This document shows positions 56,093 to 64,000 of a stretch of 64,000 nt of DNA, piece by piece. The position numbers were made by a program, and so were the translations under genes. The first letter of the stretch is position 1. The number at the start of each line of letters is the position of its first letter. A model generated the notes under the pieces. It searched no databases. It saw only the letters and a program-made list of their open reading frames with translations, and had not been told where the DNA came from. Origin of the DNA: Gonatopus flavifemur (taxonomy: Eukaryota > Arthropoda > Insecta > Hymenoptera > Dryinidae); NCBI GenBank assembly GCA_018340375.1, contig JAFFJZ010000069.1, positions 248,001 through 312,000 of the forward strand, in the 5' to 3' direction.

Positions 56093-56213
56093 TCAAAACG
56101 GCTCTGCATGTGGCCGAGCATTATCATGTTGGAGGATAACTTTATCGTATCTTTCTTGGTACTGTGACCGTTTCTCCTCCAATGCTCGGCAATAAAACTT
56201 GAGAAGACCGTTA
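56093..56213 (-). pseudogene. mariner transposase fragment with the second catalytic Asp
   Basis: The minus-strand frame reads GLLKFYCRALEEKRSQYQ and VILQHDNARPHAEPF before a TGA. HDNARPH is the second catalytic box of mariner transposases. Nothing on either side continues the protein. Confidence 0.75.
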
Positions 56214-57159
56214 TTTAAAAAGTGCAGTTACAAATTCCACTGAGTGCTAGATCAGATTGGCTCTAGAATGCCCGAGGAGGTTGATTTGCCGACTTTGCAT
56301 TTTTTGTACTTCATTTTTCTTAATCTCGTACGTTGAATAATGTCCTTCCGTATTTTTTCACTTCCCACTACCAAATTTCATCAAGTCCTGATTGAGGACG
56401 ATAAAATATTTCGATGTCATATATAATATTGCTACTGAAATATCCTTATCATATTTCATTTGCGACAAGTTTAACATTCTGCCATCATAGATTTTCAGAA
56501 CATCGCAGAATATTTTGTGCGCAATATTACAATTGAAAGATTCTCGAGACATTTGTAATGGAATATTCTATCCGCAATACCCATGGAATCTCTTAGAAAT
56601 ATTATGGACAGTAGATGGCTGCACCATTCAAAAACGACCTGGTCACCCTGGGTGGAACACAGGTAGTTACGCCACTGGGGCAGAGCAAGGAGACTTGTAG
56701 AGAGTGCTTTTGGAATTTTATGTGCCAGATGGAGAGTATACAGAAGAGAAATAATATCATCAGTTGCAACCACGCAAAACATAATCAAGGCAACGAGTTG
56801 TTTGCATAATTATTTAATTCAATATGAATTGCAAAATCCAGAATCAAAGCACTATTCCGTCCTCAATTCTGAAGGTATGCAGACAACATTAACGTCTCTG
56901 AAATGTGACGGTCGTAATTGTTTTAAAGCCGAAGAAATAAGAGACCCGTACAGCACGCGGACATTTCTCCGTCGCCTCCACGTCGCTTCTCCGTTCTTTC
57001 CACCTTGTATCCACGTCTCCCTTTCTTCCACCTCACCTCCACGGAGATGCGACGTGGACATCGGTGGATGTGCTCTGTGGGGATTTATTTGCTGAGTATT
57101 TGCTCACGTATGGAGCAGTTGAATGGCAATGGCAGAATGCTGCTTCGCATAACTTCTAA
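56214..57159. other. gap with a truncated CCCA-type relative
   Basis: 56440-56610 matches the right part of the 54941-55935 element (ATAGATTTTCAGAACATCGC ... TGGAATCTC). The remainder has no recognisable gene; small open frames lack motifs. Confidence 0.4.
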
Positions 57160-57305
57160 CCCAAACAGCACCGAACGTTCTCAAAACGTTTTAAAAACGT
57201 ATTCATAGTCCCACAGATGTTGGTTCCCAAAAGTATATTTTCTAAACATCTTGAGAACATTTATCCAATGTGCTGGGAAAGACGTTTTGGGGATGTTAGG
57301 TTGGG
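57160..57305. mobile_element. CCCA-ended element, AA/AA flanks, AACGTT motif array
   Basis: The ends CCCAAACAGCACCGAACG and the complement of CCCAACCTAACATCCCC are flanked by AA (57158-57159, 57306-57307). The interior carries AACGTTCTCAAAACG-type words. 146 bp. It probably lies in the LTR of the neighbouring retroelement. Confidence 0.75.
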
Positions 57306-57585
57306 AAAATGGAGGTATTTTTATCAACAAATAAAAGCGATTTTGATTTCAACTAGGAATCTATTTTCGTAAGTGGAAAGTACATCCGCTTCGTAGGCGG
57401 TCGGAAAACGAATTGACCGTTCCAAGCGTCGCTTCACTTCCCTGAAGCGTCTTCCCCAAAGGGGAAAGTTTTGTAACGGTTCCCTCCTGGGTTTTTCCGA
57501 CAGGGTTGAAGCTACGTTGGAATGATTCTTATTCGTGTGTGTGTGTATGGATGTGTGTGTGTGTGAGCAAGGCAGGGCCGTAACA
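57306..57585 (-). repeat. probable 3' LTR of the gypsy-like element (partial)
   Basis: On the minus strand the sequence turns from a purine tract (AATGGGGGGTG) to TGTTACGG at 57585, a typical polypurine tract and LTR start. The LTR carries a GT/CA microsatellite and GC-rich stem-forming segments. Its far end is obscured by the element at 57160-57305. The 5' LTR is outside the window, so LTR identity cannot be checked here. Confidence 0.65.
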
Positions 57586-58131
57586 CACCCCCCATTGGGC
57601 AAGAAAGATGTTATCATTTGATAACATCTTTCGCACCCTTACATTTCTCGTGTATTTCTATTGTGTCTGTTTCGTGTGTTATTTGTTCACAAAATTATGT
57701 TGGTGTTAGTTGTTCTGTTGGTTGTGTTCGTGTGTGTGTGTGGTTTCAAAGATGTCAAAAACAGCTATTTCAATAGAAAGGTGTAAAATAGGTTTCAAGA
57801 TAGGTGTCCTGTTTGAAATAAGACTGTAAATATTCCCGCAACTTTGTTTAAATACGAAATATATAAAATGAAATTTCTGAAAAAACATTTCTGTTCAAGA
57901 GGGTATTTTAAATAGTTTGACATCTCTGGCTGGTTTGTAGTTATGCTTGTGTGTGATTTACCCTTATTCGTATGCTCACTCCTAGTGCTTAAATTTTGTG
58001 AATATAAATGTTGATTAATTTGAATATTAGTAGCTAGATGTTTACATGTTTTTTCTGTTTTTTCTTCTTTTTTTTTTGACTTCACATGGAGATTAGCATA
58101 AAAATATATTGCATATATATATAATTTGCAA
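57586..58131. other. non-coding 3' segment of the retroelement
   Basis: AT-rich with TG microsatellites and A runs, between the accessory frame and the polypurine tract. No coding motifs. Confidence 0.45.
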
Positions 58132-58614
58132 TCATAGCAAAAAAAAAAAAATTTTGAATATGTGGGTGTGTGTATATATTCTAGAATAATATTCTGTCAC
58201 CATCTTGTGACCACGTTGTGTCTTCCGGCTGGTTCTCCACTTCCCGTGAAGAGAAACTCCTCTATGCAACCCTTGCACGCTCTTCGCTACTCTTACGAGT
58301 GGGAGTATTTCTTTGCACAGGATACATCTGAAATTTGGAAAATCCGAATACGCTAATATATGTGGGAAGAGTATCTCCACTTCCATTTCTCCCGTCTCTT
58401 CCTTCTCGTGGCACTCGCTACATAATATCGTGTTATTACGTCTAACATAAACGTTTAGGTCTGCTTTTCGGATATAGCAAAAAGCTTTGTTTAGGTGTTC
58501 GTATGTCTCCTCGTGGTCTGCAAGAACAGCTCCGTCTATTGGTCCCTGGTTTTCATCTATATCTACAGGTGGTAAACCATGCTCCTTTTTCTTCCTCTGT
58601 TTGGATCGGGAAGT
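58132..58614 (-). CDS. unidentified Cys-rich frame downstream of env
   Basis: Open for about 160 codons after a TGA at 58615-58617, with no upstream ATG. The first Met is at 58386, but similarity in composition continues before it. It shows two C-x2-C pairs (ILCSECHEK; FRCILCKEI) with His and basic residues after them, suggesting a zinc-binding protein, and a basic tail (KWRTSRKTQRGHK). An acceptor-like ACAG/AGG at about 58599 could make it a spliced 3' exon. It sits between env and the LTR of the gypsy-like element, on the same strand. I do not recognise the family. It could be an accessory gene of the element, captured host sequence or chance. Confidence 0.4.
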   Translation of the reverse strand, partial: TSRSKQRKKKEHGLPPVDIDENQGPIDGAVLADHEETYEHLNKAFCYIRKADLNVYVRRNNTILCSECHEKEETGEMEVEILFPHILAYSDFPNFRCILCKEILPLVRVAKSVQGLHRGVSLHGKWRTSRKTQRGHKMVTEYYSRIYTHTHIFKIFFFLL

Positions 58615-58883
58615 TCAGCATGTGCCTGTAAATATATGTTCACTTTATTTGTTGTTATATATGTTTTTCTCTTCGAAGTTGCTTTTTTTTCCCTCTTCTT
58701 GTTTTTCCAAATTGATGTATTCCTGAGAGGAAGAAGGGGTAGTGATTTTTGCATGCTCCTCCATTCTTCTCCTCTTTCTCTATATGTAGTGCGAGTTTAA
58801 ATTTCTCTTTCCTGGATCTTCAACGTTGTTTAAATTTTCTAATTCTTCTGGATCCTTTGTTTGGGGGATTGCTTCTAAGGGTA

Positions 58884-60719
58884 CTACTCCTGCTTCTCTT
58901 GTGAAGTTTTGTTTAGTGTCTGTTGTGTGTGTTGTGTACTGTCTATGACATATGGTGTATATATGTACGCTATCATGCAAACCAGGGCAAATCGATATAC
59001 TAATGTTGCTCTAATACTTATTATAATTATTGTGCTCATACCGAACAGGCCATTCTCTAAAAGGTTTAGTTTTCTCAGATCTCTCTTTTGTTTCTTGATT
59101 TCTTCCGCTTGATTTGCAATTTCTGTTAGCCTTGTTCCTAATTTGCTCAATTCTATTGTGTCCGGGTGCATTTCTTTGTCTAATATCGCGATTTGAATTT
59201 CCGATAAGTCAACATCTTCTAATGTGTTTTTCAAGAGAGAGGAATTGATTCTAATGGGTGGCACATACATTTCATTGAGTTTAGATGAGTACGTTAACGC
59301 TGTTGGTAACGTAACTGACGGTGAATTTCCTGTACATCTGCTCCTTATTTTTAAGATTCCTGTACCCTTGAGGATTACAGCCATAGTTTCCTCATTTGGA
59401 CATTCGATGTGCATTATTTCTTGGTCTGGGATCGAATATAGCCACGCGTTTTGCTCACGTAATTTTGTCCAAAAGGGTGTTTTCAAATTTACCATTCTAA
59501 TGTCGCAAGTTCCTAATTCGGCATTTATCGCATCGATGAAAAAGTCTATTTCGCAGATTTTTTTATTATATACGTGAAATAAAGGCTGAGTACGTTTACA
59601 TAAATATCTGTTTAACGAGAATCTGCAGTTTCTAAATTCTTCTCCTGAAAAGTGTGTATATGCTAATCTATCTGATGACATTGCTATGTAAGATGCTACT
59701 GGTATTATGAACGCGAATTTACTATCAGCCACGTTCGATGGTGATGGTATCAGATGATACGTCGTGAATGTTTTTGGAGTCAAAAGTTGTATCGTTAGAA
59801 TGTATATTAATCGATTTTTTGTGAAGGCTATTCCTAGTTTTGAAATTCTCACTCATTCCTCTGCATATCTTGTTTCCATTGGGATCGGTAATTTGACATT
59901 ATTTTCGGCTTTGCTAATTTCTTTTAAATTTTGAATTATTTGAGCTGGTGTTAGAATTTTTTGGTGGATTATTCCTTGTTTTGCAAATAATATTGCATTG
60001 ATGATGTAATTTAGATCCATTCCATATTCGTTTATGAAGTCCTCTATCCTAGTTAAAGCCGCGAGCATCTGATTTTGAAAATTGTTATCATATGCCATAT
60101 TAGTTACGTTCCTCATGAAGTTGTTCACTCGTATGAAGTGTTTCTTATTTTCATGTATTTCTCTCATGATTTCCTCCGATTTATTTTACAGGGTACTTAT
60201 CCATGATTCAGCTATGTAGGTCTGTTCTATTAACAAAGTTGCTGAATGTTGTGAATTGTTATATACTTTGTCTATCTGTTCATTGTAATATGTTGCATCC
60301 CTCTCGTCCAATGTTCCGAATAGGGCTCTCGCAATTTCCCCCATGAATCCTGAAGGTGCGCCACGTTCCACGCGATAGTTTGTGCTCCCGTTTTGCTCTT
60401 GCATTCCCGTATCCCCTACTAAGTGTTCTATTTGATTTTTCAATTCAATTAATTTTCCAGGTCTTCTTTTTAGGCTGTCAATCAAAACGTACGCCATGCA
60501 TCTGTCCCTCACTCCTTTGTAACATTCTTGTTCCAATTCTTGTATTAGTTGCGGTATTTCCTCTATTATTTCAAGCAATTTTTCCAGATCTACGTGAGTC
60601 ACCAATTTCCACTGGCTATCGTAAATGAACAGATTTTCTAATTTTTCATAATATACTCCTGGGTTGTGGTCGAATCTGGTGTTCTGGTAAACGTCCTCTC
60701 CTGTTGTTCCTGCTGCCAT
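58884..60719 (-). pseudogene. env: gypsy-like env (baculovirus F-type fusion glycoprotein), two in-frame stops
   Basis: One reading frame from ATG 60719 is cut by TAA at 60186-60188 and TGA at 59853-59855, with no frameshift. The first part holds a hydrophobic fusion-peptide-like segment preceded by RGAPSGFMGE and then ALFGTLDERDA, a hallmark of F-type env proteins of insect errantiviruses. The last part ends with a hydrophobic membrane segment (about residues 270-295 of that part) and a short polar tail. No signal peptide is obvious after the ATG. The ATG overlaps the pol stop by one base (TAATG). The family mediates membrane fusion; this copy cannot make a full protein. An insect endogenous retroelement. 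Confidence 0.85.
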
Positions 60720-62752
60720 TATTGCAGCTCTGCAACATGAGCATGTTTGAGTTTATTACAGTGAACTGTTTTTGTTTTCGTTGGTGTTATATATATTATT
60801 GCGTTTATTCCGTTTATAACTGATTTTATTATGTATGGTCCTTTATATTGATCATCAAGTTTCTTTCTTGTTTCATTTATCATCCATACTATGTCCCCTG
60901 GTTCAAAAGTCTGTTGGTTTACCTTCCTGTCGTAATATTCCTTAGATTTTCCTTTCACTTTGTTCAATTTGTTCGTTGCTATTTGACGTGCTTCGCTGAT
61001 CCTGCTGGTTAGATCCTTCAGAAATGTTTCATATGTGACTTGTGGGGTGTCTTTGCAGTTAAACGAGGATGGAAGTCTTGCTACTTTCCCGTATATTAAC
61101 TCAAATGGTGTGTTCCCTGTACCTTCATGTAACGATGTGTTATATGAAAATATCGCGTATTTTAACCATTTATCCCAATCTTTCTTATCATTTGTATAAT
61201 GTTTTAGGTATTCTACCAAACCTAAGTGTGACCTTTCTAGTGACCCGTTCGTTTGTGGCCTATATGGTGTCGTTTTAATTTGTTGTATTTGAAAAAGTTG
61301 TGCAAAATTTTTCATGACCTTACTCATGAAGTTCTTTCCCTGATCCGTGAATATTGTCTTGGGTGTACCGTATCGACAGACGAATTCCTCGGCTAATTTT
61401 GTAGGTATTGTTTTCGCTGTCGCATTTTTCAAGGGATACGCGTCGCAGAATTCAGTCAGATTACATGGTAGCGTTAGTATATACTGATTTCCTCGTCGTG
61501 TTTCGCGTGATGGTCCTACGATGTCTAACGCTACTTTCTCGATTGATTCGGTTGGCGTATCTGTTATCATCATCGGCTGTTTCGTTTTTACTCTCGTTAG
61601 TTTTGTTCTCTGACATTTTACGCAGTTCTCTACGTATTCCTGAATCTCTCTCCTCATGTTTTCCCAGTAATATTTTGCACGTATCCTGTTGTAGGTTTTG
61701 GCACCTCCTTTGTGGCCTCCTACTGTTGCTTCATGATTTTCTTGCATTATTCTGATTCTGTCTCCTTCAGCTGGGCAAACTATTTCATCGAGGCAGACTT
61801 CTACTTGATTTCCGGTATTTATGAATACGTAACTTAATATTTTCTTAACGTGGTACCGTTGAAGTTGAGTTAATGGTACGTCTTTTATCGCGATTAATAA
61901 TGCTTTCCTGTGATATTTAACACTCAGATTTTTTAGCGCATTCAACATGTTGAACATGATTTCCGTAGATATTTTTTCATGCTCGCGGTTTTTTATTATC
62001 ACTGTGAAAATGTACTTGTTTTTGGCTTTTGTTACCACAATGTTTCTCATTCCAAGGTTCTGTTCTTTCAATTGTTTTTCGTTTAGGTAATTTTTGTCGC
62101 ATAATTCTTTGAAGTTCGCCGTTCTGTTTTTCAGGTCTGCATTTACGAAATGCACGTAATCGTTGTTGGTCATCGTGATTCTGTCTTTGGTTTCTGTGAT
62201 TTTCTGGTTCACGGTTATATTTTCGAACTTCTTCAAAAATTCCATGTATTCTCCTTTGTCGTCTTCTGAATTCTGAATCATTTGTCTTGTATCCTCCTCT
62301 TCATCAACCGTTGGCTCTTCCAGTTCGAGTAATCGTTCCTTGTCTGTACTGGTGCTATCATTTCTTCTATGCACCATGGCTCGCGTTTCTCCGATTTCAT
62401 GTATAAAGGAGTCGTCGCTCATTGAATTTTCATCGTCTTCCGTTTCCTTGCGTACATTTTCTTCAACGTCTCCTATCGACGATTTATTTTCCACCCATTC
62501 TTGTGCATCGTCAGTGCTTTCCGAATAGTCCGTGGTTTCTATGTCTGAATTACCGTTACAGGTTCCGATTTTCGTGAGTGATTGTAGTGATGAATTCATA
62601 TTAATTTCATCCGTTGTTGTTGATTCGTCAGTGTCGCTGCTGTCCGATTTTTCTTTGTAGTTTACCCTAGGAATTTTCCAAAGGGTTCTTCTTGTTTTGG
62701 TATTCGAAGATGACTTCAATCGTTTCCGCCGTCCTGTCCTTCCCTCGTTCAC
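60719..62752 (-). CDS. pol: gypsy-like pol, integrase portion (677 aa open frame)
   Basis: A long acidic, serine-rich N-terminal segment (residues 1 to about 190) is followed by the integrase. The zinc-binding H-H-C-C motif lies in HEATVGGHKG and ENCVKCQ. The core has ALDIVGP, FTDQGKNF and TNGSLERSH (the DDE triad), and a C-terminal domain has FEPGDIVWM and YKGPYIIKS. The frame lies one register away from the RT/RNase H part to its right (a shift between 62998 and 62752). The N-terminal ATG may thus be only the start of the open stretch of a longer polyprotein. It integrates the element's DNA. Intact as far as it can be read. Confidence 0.88.
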   Translation of the reverse strand: MNEGRTGRRKRLKSSSNTKTRRTLWKIPRVNYKEKSDSSDTDESTTTDEINMNSSLQSLTKIGTCNGNSDIETTDYSESTDDAQEWVENKSSIGDVEENVRKETEDDENSMSDDSFIHEIGETRAMVHRRNDSTSTDKERLLELEEPTVDEEEDTRQMIQNSEDDKGEYMEFLKKFENITVNQKITETKDRITMTNNDYVHFVNADLKNRTANFKELCDKNYLNEKQLKEQNLGMRNIVVTKAKNKYIFTVIIKNREHEKISTEIMFNMLNALKNLSVKYHRKALLIAIKDVPLTQLQRYHVKKILSYVFINTGNQVEVCLDEIVCPAEGDRIRIMQENHEATVGGHKGGAKTYNRIRAKYYWENMRREIQEYVENCVKCQRTKLTRVKTKQPMMITDTPTESIEKVALDIVGPSRETRRGNQYILTLPCNLTEFCDAYPLKNATAKTIPTKLAEEFVCRYGTPKTIFTDQGKNFMSKVMKNFAQLFQIQQIKTTPYRPQTNGSLERSHLGLVEYLKHYTNDKKDWDKWLKYAIFSYNTSLHEGTGNTPFELIYGKVARLPSSFNCKDTPQVTYETFLKDLTSRISEARQIATNKLNKVKGKSKEYYDRKVNQQTFEPGDIVWMINETRKKLDDQYKGPYIIKSVINGINAIIYITPTKTKTVHCNKLKHAHVAELQ

Positions 62753-62997
62753 TAGGTTTTGCTCATCCTCGTCGGTTGTTTTTTCCTCAGAATCTGTACT
62801 TACTTGATTTTCGGAGTCTGTCGTAGGTGGTAGAGGTATGTTTTTTATGTATTCGATTGATAGGTAATTTGGAGCGTTGGTAGTTCGTCCGTTTCCATGT
62901 CTCTTTTGTATTTTCTTTTCCGCCGGGTTTCCCGAGCTTTCATCTGTCGTTCTGTTTTTTCGTTTCGGTAGTTTGGATTTTCGGGTCAGTTTCCTGT

Positions 62998-64000
62998 TTA
63001 CCTCGATTGTCGCGTTGTTTCTTTTCTGTTTTTCGTTCCCGTCCCTGTTGTTTCCGGTACGGCTTTCCGCAGGTTGTAGTTTCCCTTCACTTCTGAATTT
63101 GTTTCTGTTGATGATCGCTGTCGTTTGGTTGTTATTGGAAGTACGTTAAATGGCTCATACGGTATCCTTGATAATGCATCTGCATTGCTGTTGGTTTTGC
63201 CTGTTTTATATATAATTTTATACGTGTACTCTTCAAGTTTCAGTCGCCATCTCATCAACCTTGAAGAAGGATCGCTCACGTTATTCAAGTACGTTAATGG
63301 TTTATGATCTGTAACCAATATAAATTCCTTCCCGTACACGTATGGCCTGAAGTGCTTGACTGCATACACAATCACCAAAAGCTCCTTTTCGGTTACCGAG
63401 TAGTTGATTCCTGCACCATTTAGAATCCTGGAAGCATATGCAATGGGTCGGTCCTTTCCTATTTCCCCTTGACTAAGAACTGCTCCTATCGCCAATTTTG
63501 AAGCATCTGTTGTCAGAATAAATGTTTTCTCATAATCTGGGTATTGTAATAATGGTTCTTCCCATATTACGTCTCGTAGTTTTTCGAAAGCTTTTTGTTG
63601 TGCTGGTCCCCATTCAAATGTTTGATTTTTCTTCAACAAGGGATTCAAAGGTTTTGCTAGTTTCGCAAAGTTAGGGATGAATCTTCTATAATAACCTACG
63701 AGTCCCAAAAATTGTTTTATTTGTTTTGGATTGCTCGGTGCTGGATAGTCCTTCACGACTTTTATTTTTTCGGGGTTAGGTTTTAGTCCTTCTTCTGTTA
63801 TCAGATGCCCTAAATATGTAACTTCACGTCTCAGAAATTCGCACTTTTCTGGGTGTTTTCATGCCCGCTGCTTCTAATCTATCCATTAACGCATTGAATC
63901 TGATTTCATGTTCTTCTAGAGACCTTGCAATCAGAACTATATCGTCGATGAATGTGTCTACTCCGAGCAATCCTTTCAGAGTTTGCTTCATTGTTCTCTG
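62998..64000 (-). pseudogene. pol: gypsy-like pol, reverse transcriptase and RNase H (runs off the window)
   Basis: The 252-residue open frame from 63756 begins in the RT thumb/connection region (IKQFLGLVGYYRRFIPNF). RNase H follows with TTDASKLAIGAVLS, SVTEKELLVIVYAVK and VTDHKPL, and it ends near DALSRIPYEP. Right of 63756 the RT continues in other frames, with FIDDIVLIA near 63940 where the catalytic YVDD-type box belongs. A frameshift lies around 63857. The 5' part, including gag, is beyond the window. Same element as the integrase and env frames. Confidence 0.85.

Noticed and set aside
58563..58754. 63-codon minus-strand frame beside the Cys-rich frame
   Set aside because: Lys/Arg-rich low-complexity frame without motifs, overlapping the better candidate in another register.

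Overview
The window is eukaryotic, almost certainly insect, and AT-rich. The evidence is spliced single-copy animal genes with short introns, several mariner-type transposons, a DIRS-type retroelement, an APE-type LINE and an env-bearing gypsy-like element (errantivirus type). Only two host genes are convincing, and nearly everything else is repeats. I cannot name the species.

Host genes. At 42612-43163 (+) lie the last three exons of a PLEKHF/phafin (Drosophila rush) orthologue: the FYVE zinc finger, an acidic stretch and a short conserved C-terminus. Its PH-domain exons were not found. At 46938-47630 (-) there is a complete three-exon gene for an NR2C2AP (TRA16)-like protein of 137 residues. 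The two genes converge, and a 1-kb fold-back repeat sits between their 3' ends.

Layout. 1-8.7 kb: mariner remnants, a decayed DD34D mariner, a broken BED-finger transposase exon and an intact 1294-bp mariner (copy 1). 9-15.3 kb: palindromic and terminal-inverted-repeat (TIR) elements, including a nested element in a TTAA site. 15.7-20.4 kb: a CAGGG-ended element with a 5-bp target-site duplication (TSD) whose interior is filled by a two-ORF LINE (minus strand). 21-25.3 kb: a DIRS-type element with inverted termini, broken and carrying a 356-bp insertion. 25.5-28.1 kb: a satellite-like palindrome. 28.3-29.7 kb: a decayed ubiquitin-hydrolase-like reading frame split by a TTAA-flanked element. 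30.5-31.8 kb: mariner copy 2, with its ORF intact. 32-39 kb: a 7-kb structure with inverted arms of about 530 bp, one of which has taken three later insertions. 39.6-41.6 kb: a decayed DD41D Tc1/mariner element with unusually long TIRs. 42-47.6 kb: the host genes. 47.7-51.5 kb: a dense nest of palindromic MITEs. 51.5-57 kb: mostly unassigned sequence with a few elements. 57.3-64 kb: the 3' half of an env-bearing gypsy-like retroelement (minus strand) that runs off the window's right edge.

The most unusual signal is a dispersed group of elements that share CCCA-type ends (roughly CCCANNNAGCAC) and matching 2-bp flanks (TA, AA or GT). Their interiors are unrelated and packed with a different short self-complementary motif in each element. 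Several other elements can be dated or delimited because an unoccupied version of their target site is also present in the window.
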